Shown here: positions 18,863-26,584 of the stretch, one piece after another
Layout of the letters: every line of letters starts with the position of its first letter
Numbering within the stretch: position 1 is the stretch's first letter
Assembly: GCF_947496725.1 (NCBI RefSeq)
Contig: NZ_CANMDS010000003.1
Coordinates: 372,001-436,000, forward strand
Direction: 5' to 3'
Origin: an uncultured Dokdonia sp.
Lineage (GTDB): Bacteria; Bacteroidota; Bacteroidia; Flavobacteriales; Flavobacteriaceae
Length of the DNA: 64,000 nucleotides
Notes under the pieces: model-generated
Seen by the model: the letters and a program-made list of their open reading frames with translations, nothing else
What the model was told of the DNA's origin: nothing
The model's database searches: none
Program-made: the position numbers and the translations under genes

Positions 18863-19305
18863 GTAATCTTATTAACGCGTACAGCGTTCATTCCTTTTTG
18901 TCCTCTTTCTATTTCGTAAGAAACTTTGTTTCCTTCTTTAAGTTCTCCTTCTATAACTTCAGATATGTGAACGAAGTACTTTTCTGGAGTATCTGCATCT
19001 TTAATAAATCCAAAACCTTTTGAAGAGTCAAAAAACTCTACAAAACCAGTTTTTATAGGATCTGGTTCATCACCTTCTACCTTTTTAGGAATTCCTAAAA
19101 CGATGTCTTCTACATCTACTTCTTCTTTCAGTGACGGGTCTGGTGGCGTATCCACTAGTTGACCTAGGTGGTTTACGTATACAAACTCATTTAATTTCTC
19201 TCCGCTCTCTTTACGGGCAAGTTTTTTCTTGCGTTTGTCTTCTGCTTTTTTAAGCCTCTTCTTTTCTCTTTCTTTTTTACCAAAGGTTTCTTGTGGTCTA
19301 GCCAT
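18859..19305 (-). CDS. Cold-shock-domain protein with a basic N-terminal extension
   Basis: A 148-residue protein. The C-terminal 65 residues are a cold shock domain: TGFVEFFDSSKGFGFIKD (RNP1-like KGFGFI) and YFVHISEV (RNP2-like), then KVSYEIERGQKGMNAVRV. The first 35 residues are nearly all charged (KKEREKKRLKKAEDKRKKK), suggesting an unstructured nucleic-acid-binding tail, and the linker is acidic. It should bind single-stranded RNA or DNA as a chaperone. The long basic extension distinguishes it from the 65-70-residue CspA type and is common among flavobacteria. Confidence 0.85.
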   Translation of the reverse strand: MARPQETFGKKEREKKRLKKAEDKRKKKLARKESGEKLNEFVYVNHLGQLVDTPPDPSLKEEVDVEDIVLGIPKKVEGDEPDPIKTGFVEFFDSSKGFGFIKDADTPEKYFVHISEVIEGELKEGNKVSYEIERGQKGMNAVRVNKIT

Positions 19306-19683
19306 TAACTCTTTTATCGTGTTTAATTATTACGTTGCGAGAATATCTCTTAACGTTCACATATTAGTCGCTATTTATTATAAGAACTTACATAAATAAC
19401 TGTGACTCTGCTTGTAGTATGCTTTGCCGTATATTGTGATTATTGTAAAGATAGGAATTAAAAGTGGTTTTTACGCTTTCGCGAAAGCGTATTTATTCTT
19501 ACAACACACTACTACGTTGTATTAAGAGCTTATTTACATAACATATAGAAGTCTTTTGGGGCCGTAAAGTCAAAAGTTAAGACAGCCCACTATTTTAACA
19601 AGTCTGTTATCTTTTTCTTAGTGGCGGGTTAAAATAGTCTTGAAAGGTGGTACATAGTCGTAACTTTAATAAAAAAGAACATT
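19306..19683. other. Divergent intergenic region with palindrome and inverted repeat
   Basis: Some 380 nt between two divergent genes. It holds a copy of the interspersed palindrome (19474-19489) and an 11-bp inverted repeat, ACTATTTTAAC at 19589-19599 and GTTAAAATAGT at 19628-19638, 28 nt apart, just upstream of the next gene. I see no ORF or RNA gene. Confidence 0.6.
19474..19489. repeat. Interspersed palindrome, copy 5
   Basis: Perfect CGCTTTCGCGAAAGCG, extended to 18 bp by A and T, between divergent genes. Confidence 0.92.
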
Positions 19684-20007
19684 ATGAAACCAATGAAAGA
19701 TACAAGCAATAAGCTTACAGCCGAAAAAACAGATACTACTTACAACTCTGATGTTACTCCAGAAGATCTTAAAGTTTTAGGTCAAGATTTTGAAAACAAT
19801 ATACGCCAAGATGGTGGAGATGATGTGGCTCTTACTAATAGAACAGAAAAAGTAGACTTTGCTGGCAAAGACCTAGATGTACCAGGAAGAATGCAGGCCA
19901 GTAAAAAAACTACAAACCGAATTAAAGATGAAGAAAATATGCTCTATAGCCAAGGAGGTGAGTCTAATGAAAACTTAGAAGAGCAAAGTAGTCAGTATAT
20001 TAAATAG
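19684..20007 (+). CDS. Small hydrophilic protein of unknown function
   Basis: A 107-residue, highly hydrophilic and probably disordered protein without Cys or Trp. Segments TPEDLKVLGQDFENNIRQDG and FAGKDLDVPGRMQASKK look conserved in style among flavobacterial hypothetical proteins. It is preceded by the 11-bp inverted repeat and a TAACTTTA box and followed by a strong terminator, so it is a monocistronic unit. Composition suggests a stress-related or desiccation-type protein, but that is only a guess. Confidence 0.65.
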   Translation: MKPMKDTSNKLTAEKTDTTYNSDVTPEDLKVLGQDFENNIRQDGGDDVALTNRTEKVDFAGKDLDVPGRMQASKKTTNRIKDEENMLYSQGGESNENLEEQSSQYIK

Positions 20008-20023
20008 ATATAATAATCATATT

Positions 20024-20047
20024 AAAAGCGACCTACGGGTCGCTTTT
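20024..20047 (+). terminator. Terminator of the small hydrophilic protein gene
   Basis: AAAAGCGACC / GGTCGCTTTT hairpin, 10-bp stem and short loop, 17 nt after the stop and followed by a T-rich run. Confidence 0.85.
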
Positions 20048-20087
20048 ATTTTATGTGGGTAGTACATTTGTAAAACAAGTATTAATT

Positions 20088-20438
20088 ATGAAAACAGCAC
20101 ATATAATTCTTATAGGTTTGATAGGGTTTTCATTCTTATACTACGGCATAAGTTGTTTATCTTCAAACTTTATGACTACCGAGTTTAAACGTTTTGGTCT
20201 CTCTGCAACACAACGTAAAATTACTGGTGTTGCACAAATACTAGGTGGTTTGGGTATTATTATAGGTTTCTTTTACAGACCATTACAAATAAGTGCCTTA
20301 ATAGGTATTTCACTTCTTATGCTATTGGGATGGTTTGTAAGACTTCGCATAAAAGATAGCTTTATTGCCTCACTACCTGCGTTTACATTTTTTGTTCTCA
20401 ATGCTTACTTAGCCTATTATCTAATAGTTCTTAGATAA
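20088..20438 (+). CDS. DoxX-like small membrane protein
   Basis: A 116-residue protein with four predicted membrane segments, starting at MKTAHIILIGLIGFSFLYYG (ATG at 20088; the upstream in-frame ATG at 20055 would overlap the promoter region and terminator). The pattern YYGISCLSSNFMTTEFKRFGLSATQRKITGVAQI matches the DoxX-like family: first helix, a loop with a polar FKRFGL segment, then helix with GLG. The function of these proteins is not well known. It overlaps its neighbour tail to tail by 8 nt, and that neighbour is a paralogue. Confidence 0.75.
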   Translation: MKTAHIILIGLIGFSFLYYGISCLSSNFMTTEFKRFGLSATQRKITGVAQILGGLGIIIGFFYRPLQISALIGISLLMLLGWFVRLRIKDSFIASLPAFTFFVLNAYLAYYLIVLR

Positions 20439-20793
20439 GAATAATTAGAACGGAAATTGCCAGAAATAAAAATGCTGGGAAAGACTTTTTAAGAGCATCA
20501 CCTACCTTAACGTGCATACTAATAGCTCCAGCCATCATTATCGCAATACCTAAGGCGCTATAAAATTCTAACGGACTATAAAAAATTGAAACTAGTAAAC
20601 CTACAGCAAGTAAACATTTTATAGTTCCTACAATCTTCATTATACTTTCTGATAGTCCATAGTGTGCAAACTCTTCTTTGAGCGTGCTCGCATTACCGCC
20701 TCTCCATTGTGAAGATGTACCGGTGCGTAGTAACCATACATTTAAGATGCTTAGTCCTACAATACACTTTAAGATAATTGATAAATAATCCAT
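20431..20793 (-). CDS. DoxX-like small membrane protein (paralogue of the convergent neighbour)
   Basis: A 120-residue protein with four membrane segments. The loop after the first helix, LKEEFAHYGLSESIMKIVGTIKCLLAVGLL, aligns with the equivalent loop of the opposite gene (EFKRFGLSATQRKITGVAQILGGLG): same F-x-x-[FY]-G-L-S spacing followed by a K-[IT]-x-G helix. It ends inside the convergent gene (8-nt overlap). The arrangement suggests an old inverted duplication. Activity unknown. Confidence 0.75.
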   Translation of the reverse strand: MDYLSIILKCIVGLSILNVWLLRTGTSSQWRGGNASTLKEEFAHYGLSESIMKIVGTIKCLLAVGLLVSIFYSPLEFYSALGIAIMMAGAISMHVKVGDALKKSFPAFLFLAISVLIILI

Positions 20794-20938
20794 TTTTAAT
20801 TTTCTTATGATTAGTTGTTTATAAATTTAGCGTTTTTATTAAACAAGGATTTACATATTGTGATAATTATAAGAAGGTATAACCGTAACTTTATATCTTT
20901 ATTAAGAACACGGTATAATCATTAACAAATTTTTAGAA

Positions 20939-21319
20939 ATGAGTCACACACCATCATCTACCATAGAATATAATGTTTACGGAGAAACACTTATAGGCTG
21001 TTGTACAGACCCTATGACTGGTTATTTTAGAGATGGTTACTGCCGCACGGCAAGTATAGATAGAGGCACACACGTAGTTTGTGCTGTTATGACCGAGGCA
21101 TTTTTAAACTACACCAAGACTAGAGGAAATGATCTTTCTACTCCTATACCTCAATATAATTTTCCCGGTCTTAAACCTAACGATGGATGGTGCCTTTGCA
21201 TAATGCGCTGGCTAGAAGCAGAAAAAGCTGGGGTTGCTCCCCTACTCAATCTAGCAGCTACACATCAAAAAGCACTAGAGTATACAACTATAGAAGTGCT
21301 TGAGGCTTACGCTTTATAA
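20939..21319 (+). CDS. DUF2237 family protein
   Basis: A 126-residue protein of the DUF2237 family, known by the conserved start YNVYGETLIGCCTDPMTGY-type segment (residues about 11-29), FRDGYCRT, and DGWCLCIMRWLEA. Cysteines are conserved in CC and CLC, suggesting metal or redox chemistry, but the family has no defined role. No signal peptide. A TAACTTTA box lies about 46 nt upstream of the start. It converges on the ABC transporter gene with an 8-nt gap. Confidence 0.85.
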   Translation: MSHTPSSTIEYNVYGETLIGCCTDPMTGYFRDGYCRTASIDRGTHVVCAVMTEAFLNYTKTRGNDLSTPIPQYNFPGLKPNDGWCLCIMRWLEAEKAGVAPLLNLAATHQKALEYTTIEVLEAYAL

Positions 21320-21327
21320 TCTTCACC

Positions 21328-23079
21328 CTATATTTTTGCTTGATAGGTATATAGATCATAATACCTTCCCTCCTGCGCTATGAGCATATCGTGAGTGCCC
21401 TGTTCTGCTATGCGCCCATCTTCTATCACTAGAATTTGATCTGCTTTTTTAATGGTGCTTAGTCTGTGGGCAATAACAATAGTAGTTCTATCTTTTACAA
21501 GCTCAGAAAGCGATTTTTGAATTAGGGCTTCGCTCTCTGTATCGAGATTTGAGGTTGCCTCATCTAGTATGATTATTTTTGGGTCTGCAAGTATTGCTCT
21601 TGCTATGGCAATGCGCTGGCGCTGTCCTCCAGAAAGTTTTACGCCACGTTCTCCTATTAAGGTATCAAGACCGTCATCAAAACGATCTGTAAACTCATTT
21701 ACATAACCTGCTTTTACAGCCTGCTGTAATTGCTCCTCACTGGCCTCTGGTCTTGGGAACAAAATATTGTCGCGTATAGTTCCCTCAAAGAGAAACTCAT
21801 CTTGTAATACAACCCCAAGATACTTTCTAAAACTTGCCAGTTTTACTTTTGATAAATCCACTCCATCTATAGAAACCACTCCTGCCTGGGGATTTAAAAA
21901 AGTAGCAGATAGTCCAGCAATGGTAGATTTTCCAGAACCCGAACTTCCTACTAGGGCTACAGTAGTGCCAGCTTTTGCTTCAAATGAGATGTTATGTATC
22001 ACTTGTTTACCTTTCTCGTAAGAGAAGGAAACATTATCAAACTTAATATCACCGTGTAGCTTGTCAAGTATAACATCTCGATTACCTAGCTCATCTTCTG
22101 GTGTCATATTCATTAACTCCTCTGTACGATCTAGACCCGCAAGCGCCTCTGTGAGCTGGCTGCCTATATTACTCATCTGCACGATGGGAGCAATCATAAA
22201 ACCTAGTAAGAGTGTAAAAAATAAAAACTCACCAGTAGTCATCTCCCCTTGTATCATAAAGTAACCACCTATACCCATTATACCTACAGAGGCAAGACCT
22301 AGTAAAAATGTAGAGCTACTGGTCATTACTGCTGTTGCAGTAAGACTTTTCTTTACATTTTGAAATAGCTTGTCTACACCTTCTTCAAAAGTTTTATTTT
22401 CTTGTGCCTCTGCTCCAAAACCTTTTATGACGCGCACCCCTGCAAGCGTTTCGGTAAGTCTTCCTTTTACTTCGGCATTTATTTTACCTCTATTTCTAAA
22501 AATGGGACGTATATACTTAAATGCTCGCAACGCTACATAGCCAAAAATGGCTACTGGTAAAAAGACAAATAACGTCATTAACGCATTAATTCTTATTAAT
22601 AATACTAGTGAGACTATGGCAGTAATCGTTCCTCCTACTAGTTGAACGAGCCCTGTACCTATAAGGTTTCTCACTCCTTCTACATCACTCATTATACGAG
22701 ATACAAGAGCTCCAGACTTGGTATTGTCAAAAAAACTAATAGGCAATGACAGTACCTTTTTTTGAACTTGAGCACGAAGTTCTGATATGAGGTATTGTGC
22801 TTGTACGCTTAGTATCCTGGTGAGTAAAAAGGAAGTGATTGCTTGTATGAGTAATGCAAAACCTACGAGCCAGAGTAGGTCATAAAGAGCACTCATATCC
22901 TTATTAGGAATGATATCATCAAGAAGTGCCTTAGATTTCCAAGGTAAAACAAGACTAGCGAGTCTACCTATAACAATTAAAATAAGACCTATAAAAACTA
23001 GCTTACGGCGCGGCCAGATAATTGATTTAAAGGCTGATGCTATAGTAACTTTACTCTTCTTATCTGTTTTCTTTGTCAT
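21328..23079 (-). CDS. ABC transporter, fused permease and ATPase (MsbA/multidrug type)
   Basis: A 583-residue half-transporter. Residues about 20-310 hold six membrane helices of the exporter type I fold; residues 340-580 are the ATPase: Walker A GSSGSGKST, Q-loop region VVLQDEFLFEG, signature LSGGQRQRIAIARAI, Walker B IIILDEATSNLD and switch histidine in IAHRLST. It would work as a homodimer in the inner membrane, exporting lipid or drugs; the substrate is not predictable. Downstream it converges with DUF2237. Confidence 0.9.
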   Translation of the reverse strand: MTKKTDKKSKVTIASAFKSIIWPRRKLVFIGLILIVIGRLASLVLPWKSKALLDDIIPNKDMSALYDLLWLVGFALLIQAITSFLLTRILSVQAQYLISELRAQVQKKVLSLPISFFDNTKSGALVSRIMSDVEGVRNLIGTGLVQLVGGTITAIVSLVLLIRINALMTLFVFLPVAIFGYVALRAFKYIRPIFRNRGKINAEVKGRLTETLAGVRVIKGFGAEAQENKTFEEGVDKLFQNVKKSLTATAVMTSSSTFLLGLASVGIMGIGGYFMIQGEMTTGEFLFFTLLLGFMIAPIVQMSNIGSQLTEALAGLDRTEELMNMTPEDELGNRDVILDKLHGDIKFDNVSFSYEKGKQVIHNISFEAKAGTTVALVGSSGSGKSTIAGLSATFLNPQAGVVSIDGVDLSKVKLASFRKYLGVVLQDEFLFEGTIRDNILFPRPEASEEQLQQAVKAGYVNEFTDRFDDGLDTLIGERGVKLSGGQRQRIAIARAILADPKIIILDEATSNLDTESEALIQKSLSELVKDRTTIVIAHRLSTIKKADQILVIEDGRIAEQGTHDMLIAQEGRYYDLYTYQAKI

Positions 23080-23103
23080 AAGGTAAAGCTAGTTATAAAT
23101 GCC

Positions 23104-23116
23104 CTTTCGCGAAAGC
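23104..23116. repeat. Interspersed palindrome, copy 6
   Basis: Core CTTTCGCGAAAG at 23104-23115; the left flank is CC instead of CG, so this copy is only the 12-bp core. It lies between a lipoprotein stop (42 nt) and the ABC transporter start. Confidence 0.85.
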
Positions 23117-23156
23117 GTACTCATACATTACATAGCATCTCTAAAGTATTTTTTAA

Positions 23157-23603
23157 CTATTGTATCTGGGTAGCATCATACACAATAACTTTCTCCCACA
23201 AATGAGCACATTCGTCGATAAATACTTTGTGAGCAGGCTCATCTTGATATGCCTCCTGCGCCTGGGCCGAATCAAAACTTAATATAAGATTGTAAGTAAA
23301 ACTATCATCTACCACATCACGCGTAGCCCTAGGTGGTGTCCCTATAAAGTTAGTCTTTGCATATTTTGACTTGTTTAAAAACGTGAGTAATGACTTCTCA
23401 AATAGTGCTCGATCGTTTTGAGTGGTACCCTCCTTAAACCAGAAATACACGACGTGTGCATATGTGGGGTCAAAAGTGGTGTATATATCACTATTTTTTG
23501 AGGTAGTTGTATCCTTAGAGTTACTTTTTTCTACATTACTACTATTATTACAAGAGACGTAACACATTAGTAATAAGAATATAACGACAAATAATCTTTT
23601 CAT
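23157..23603 (-). CDS. Lipoprotein with a Dabb (stress-responsive alpha/beta barrel) domain
   Basis: A 148-residue lipoprotein: signal MKRLFVVIFLLLMCYVSC (lipidated Cys18) then a Ser/Thr/Lys-rich linker. The domain starts at about 49 with HVVYFWFKEGTTQNDRALFEKSL, the Dabb (A/B barrel, DUF-type) signature of a His-strand and a helix, and ends with SYNLILSFDS-like and HKVFIDECAHLWEKV segments. The dimeric Dabb fold has no shared catalytic role; here it would be exposed in the periplasm or at the cell surface. Divergent to rpoD. Confidence 0.8.
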   Translation of the reverse strand: MKRLFVVIFLLLMCYVSCNNSSNVEKSNSKDTTTSKNSDIYTTFDPTYAHVVYFWFKEGTTQNDRALFEKSLLTFLNKSKYAKTNFIGTPPRATRDVVDDSFTYNLILSFDSAQAQEAYQDEPAHKVFIDECAHLWEKVIVYDATQIQ

Positions 23604-23810
23604 TTTAAATAATTTTTGTTCATAAATGTAACAAAATAGAAATTTCTACGTATAAATTAATTAGAGGCCAGAGAGTATAATGTAAAAAAGTACAAGTACT
23701 TATATATTTCTTACTTTCAGAGGCTATTAATTAACAGGTTTAGTTAAATAGTTGTTTTTAACTCTTATTTAGATTATACTAAACCATATACTTTAATTCA
23801 ATTATACCAT

Positions 23811-24677
23811 ATGAGACAACTCAAAATCACCAAGCAGGTTACTAACAGAGAGACGAAATCCCTGAATAATTATCTTCAGGATGTGAGCAAGATAGATTTG
23901 ATTACTGCCGAAGAGGAGGTTGAGTTAGCACAGCGTATTCAAAAAGGAGATGAGCGAGCACTAGATGCACTTACACGCGCAAACCTTCGTTTTGTTATAT
24001 CTGTAGCAAAGCAATATCAAAACCAAGGTCTATCACTTTCTGACCTTATTAATGAAGGAAACGTAGGGCTTGTAAAGGCTGCTAAGCGTTTTGACGAAAC
24101 TAGAGGTTTCAAATTTATATCTTATGCTGTATGGTGGATTAGACAGTCTATCTTACAAGCAATAGCAGAGCACGCACGTACGGTACGTTTACCTCTCAAT
24201 AAAATTGGAGAAATAAGCAAGATTAACAAAGCAATGGTTTACTTACAACAGGTACACGAGCGTAAGCCTACCTCTGGTGAGATTGCAAAGTATCTTGATA
24301 TCTCTGAGGAGAAAGTAAAAATATCTCTTAAAAACGTGAGTCGTAGCCTTAGTATGGATGCGCCATTTGCAGAAGGAGAAAATGATAATAACCTTTATGA
24401 CGTATTAAGTTCTAGCGAGTCACCTCGCCCAGATAGAGAGCTTATGCAAGAGTCACTAAGTATTGAGATCAATAGAGCACTAGATACACTTACAGAAAAA
24501 GAAGCAGAGGTTGTACGTCTTAACTACGGTTTAGGTAATCAACCAGCGATGACACTTCAAGAAATAGGTGATATTTTTGACCTAAGTCGTGAGCGTGTAC
24601 GTCAGATTAGAGAGAAAGCAATTAAAAGATTGCGCCATACCTCTAAGAGTAAAATCTTAATGAAATACTTAGGATAA
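23811..24677 (+). CDS. rpoD: Primary RNA polymerase sigma factor (Bacteroidota SigA/RpoD type)
   Basis: A 288-residue sigma-70 factor that lacks the long region 1.1 of the proteobacterial type, as is normal for Bacteroidota. Region 1.2 begins with LNNYLQDVSKIDLITAEEEV, region 2 has NLRFVISVAKQYQNQGL and region 2.4 YAVWWIRQSILQAIAEHAR, region 4 carries the helix-turn-helix TLQEIGDIFDLSRERVRQI. It binds RNA polymerase core and recognises TAnnTTTG-type promoters. The gene stands alone with a strong terminator after it; TATACTTTA upstream may be its own -7 box. Confidence 0.95.
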   Translation: MRQLKITKQVTNRETKSLNNYLQDVSKIDLITAEEEVELAQRIQKGDERALDALTRANLRFVISVAKQYQNQGLSLSDLINEGNVGLVKAAKRFDETRGFKFISYAVWWIRQSILQAIAEHARTVRLPLNKIGEISKINKAMVYLQQVHERKPTSGEIAKYLDISEEKVKISLKNVSRSLSMDAPFAEGENDNNLYDVLSSSESPRPDRELMQESLSIEINRALDTLTEKEAEVVRLNYGLGNQPAMTLQEIGDIFDLSRERVRQIREKAIKRLRHTSKSKILMKYLG

Positions 24678-24700
24678 TACGTAATTCTAATTCATAAAAA

Positions 24701-24724
24701 AAGCCCGTTTATACGGGCTTTTTT
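24701..24724 (+). terminator. rpoD terminator
   Basis: AAGCCCGT/ACGGGCTT hairpin (24701-24708 and 24713-24720), preceded by an A run and followed by Ts. Confidence 0.9.
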
Positions 24725-24897
24725 AGTTTAGTAGGTTAGATAAAAAATGCCCAATTTGGGGTAAGGCACTTATCAATCATTAAATCAAAATATGAATTGG
24801 GGTATTCTTAAATTAATCAACTTCTTTATGATGGTGTAAATATAAAAGATGTTTTTAAAGCTTACAAGCATTTTGTGTATTTTATCGCTATAAAATG

Positions 24898-24915
24898 CAC
24901 TTTATCGATAAAGTG
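24898..24915. promoter_or_regulatory. 18-bp perfect palindrome upstream of the ECF sigma operon
   Basis: CACTTTATCGATAAAGTG reads the same on both strands and lies about 100 nt before the proposed sigma factor start. The size fits a dimeric regulator operator; identity unknown. Confidence 0.5.
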
Positions 24916-25015
24916 GAATTTTAATGTTAAATAAAGACTGCCATAAAGTTATTATTGAAGATAATTAAACCTTCTACAAGTTATTGAGTCCAATAATTAA
25001 GAAAAGTATACTAAA

Positions 25016-25549
25016 ATAGAAGAACAAGAACTCATAGCATCTCTCCAGAAGGACGACACTAGGTCCTTCTCGTTATTACTTGACACGTATCAAAAGCCTC
25101 TCTATTGGCATATACGAGGTATTGTAAAAAATCACGAAGATGCAGATGATGTACTTCAAAATGTGTTTATAAAAGTTTACAAGAGTATAAAAAACTTTAA
25201 GGGTGATAGTAAACTGTACACCTGGCTTTATAGAATTGCGACAAATGAATCGCTCACATTCTTGAAGAAAAGAGCAAAACAAGCCCAGATATCAAGTGAG
25301 GAGTTACAAGATAGAATAATAGACAATCTAGAAAGTGATGTTTATTTCACAGGTAGTGATATACAAATCGCGCTAGAAAAGGCACTCTCACAATTACCAG
25401 AAAAGCAAAGGCTTGTCTTCCAGATGAAGTACTATCAAGATATGAAGTATGACGATATAAGCGAGATTTTAGGCACATCTGTGGGCGCATTAAAGAGTTC
25501 TTATCACATCGCAACAAAAAAATTAACAAGCATTTTAACTCAAGATTAA
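25016..25549 (+). CDS. ECF-type RNA polymerase sigma factor, apparent ATA start
   Basis: A 177-residue extracytoplasmic-function sigma factor. Region 2 is complete only if translation starts upstream of the first usual start (GTG at 25163): the frame from 25016 gives EEQELIASLQKDDTRSFSLL, LYWHIRGIVKNHEDADDVLQ and then NVFIKVYKSIKNFKGDSKLY. Region 4 is ALSQLPEKQRLVFQMKYYQD with SEILGTSVGALKSSYHIATKK. The in-frame stop at 24998 and the absence of ATG, GTG or TTG until 25163 make ATA at 25016 (equal to the expected Met-Glu-Glu start) the best guess. Downstream are a probable membrane partner and a periplasmic 'sensor', so this is an ECF signalling operon. Alternative: a point mutation or sequencing error in the start codon. 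Confidence 0.8.
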   Translation: MEEQELIASLQKDDTRSFSLLLDTYQKPLYWHIRGIVKNHEDADDVLQNVFIKVYKSIKNFKGDSKLYTWLYRIATNESLTFLKKRAKQAQISSEELQDRIIDNLESDVYFTGSDIQIALEKALSQLPEKQRLVFQMKYYQDMKYDDISEILGTSVGALKSSYHIATKKLTSILTQD

Positions 25550-25582
25550 ACCTTTAGACATTTTAAACGTCTCATAAGTAAC

Positions 25583-26119
25583 GTGAAAACAATAAACAAC
25601 ATACCAAAGGATAGAGGCTACACCACTCCAGAAAACTATTTTAAAGATAGTAAAGAGCGGTTATTAAGTCAGATAGCACTAGATGAAAAGTTGCATAATA
25701 CTGTTGTTCCAGCTTTTGAAGTACCAGAAGATTATTTTGATACGAGTAAGGAACGTATTTTGGATACGCTTTCGCGAAAGCGTAATGAAGACGCAACTAT
25801 AAATCTAAATGCTGAAGCTAGCCAGACTAAGGTTATTAGTTTAAGAAAGTACCTCTACCCTATTGCGGGTATTGCGGCAGCACTACTTATAATGGTAAGT
25901 ATTTTTTGGACCCAAGTACAAAGTTCTTCAAGTGAAGATCTCAATTCTATTGCAGCTTATTTTGATGATGACGCTGCAGACCTAGAAGGCATAGAATTTG
26001 CAGAGTGGCTCACAGAAGATGATATAAACGATCTTCAAAATGATCTCGCACTAGATGAGTCTATTATTATAGATTATCTAGATGAGCGCGTAGATGGTTT
26101 TGATTTATACATAGATTAA
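25583..26119 (+). CDS. Membrane protein of the ECF operon, possible anti-sigma factor
   Basis: A 178-residue protein starting with GTG, 34 nt after the sigma gene. The N-terminal half is cytoplasmic with two similar PE[ND]YF segments (TPENYFKDSKERLL at about 15, VPEDYFDTSKERIL at about 47), a membrane helix at about 92-108 (YPIAGIAAALLIMVSIF), and an acidic outer part of 65 residues. This layout (cytoplasmic part, one helix, periplasmic part) fits a membrane-bound anti-sigma factor, but no zinc motif is present. The interspersed palindrome is inside the gene and encodes LSRKR next to the second repeat unit. Confidence 0.65.
   Translation: MKTINNIPKDRGYTTPENYFKDSKERLLSQIALDEKLHNTVVPAFEVPEDYFDTSKERILDTLSRKRNEDATINLNAEASQTKVISLRKYLYPIAGIAAALLIMVSIFWTQVQSSSSEDLNSIAAYFDDDAADLEGIEFAEWLTEDDINDLQNDLALDESIIIDYLDERVDGFDLYID
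25765..25784. repeat. Interspersed palindrome, copy 7 (inside the ECF operon membrane protein)
   Basis: Perfect 20-bp palindrome TACGCTTTCGCGAAAGCGTA, in the frame that encodes TLSRKR. Confidence 0.92.
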
Positions 26120-26121
26120 TT

Positions 26122-26580
26122 ATGAAAGCATATATAACATTAGTACTCACATTTATCATAGCTACAACAGCTATAGCACAAGAAGATAAAGAAAGTAAAC
26201 GTGAGAAAATAAAAGCGCTTAAAGTAGCCTTTATTACAGAACGACTAGAACTTACCCCAGATGAGGCTCAAACTTTCTGGCCTGTTTATAATATTTACGA
26301 CGGCCGTATGGGTGATATCTATGATAACGAGCGTAAGGTTATGAGAGAGCTCAAGTCTGAGTTTGACTCGATGGATGAGGCTACTGCAACAACCACATTA
26401 AAGAACATACAAGCACTAGAAAAACAAAAACTTGAAGCACGCACAAAATTATTGAGCGGCTTAAAAGATAAAATCACCTCAAAGAAGATATTAGTCCTCC
26501 TGAAGGCCGAAAATGATTTTAGACGTGACTTGATACGTAAGTTACGTGGTGATAAAAATCACAAACGTGACAAAAGATAA
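26122..26580 (+). CDS. Periplasmic sensor-type protein of the ECF sigma operon
   Basis: A 152-residue exported protein with signal MKAYITLVLTFIIATTAIAQ, 2 nt after the preceding gene. The mature part is entirely helical and charged: RLELTPDEAQTFWPVYNIYD near residue 45 is characteristic of the group annotated in flavobacteria as 'sensor of ECF-type sigma factor', related in style to Spy/CpxP-type LTxxQ proteins. It likely senses envelope stress or binds misfolded proteins and modulates the membrane partner. It converges on the following gene; the stop codons are 4 nt apart. Confidence 0.75.
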   Translation: MKAYITLVLTFIIATTAIAQEDKESKREKIKALKVAFITERLELTPDEAQTFWPVYNIYDGRMGDIYDNERKVMRELKSEFDSMDEATATTTLKNIQALEKQKLEARTKLLSGLKDKITSKKILVLLKAENDFRRDLIRKLRGDKNHKRDKR

Positions 26581-26584
26581 CTCG

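Larger units (their letters stand above)
24678..25015. other. Region between rpoD and the ECF sigma gene with palindromic regulatory elements
   Basis: The rpoD terminator is followed by near direct repeats AATTTGGGGTA (24753-24763) and AATTGGGGTA (24794-24803), then an inverted repeat GCATTTT/AAAATGC (24868-24874 and 24892-24898) immediately next to a perfect 18-bp palindrome CACTTTATCGATAAAGTG (24898-24915). No convincing ORF; this looks like the control region of the ECF operon. Confidence 0.6.

Noticed and set aside
25076-25282. Minus-strand ORF over the ECF sigma start
   Set aside because: It is antisense to the sigma region 2 coding sequence and has no family match.
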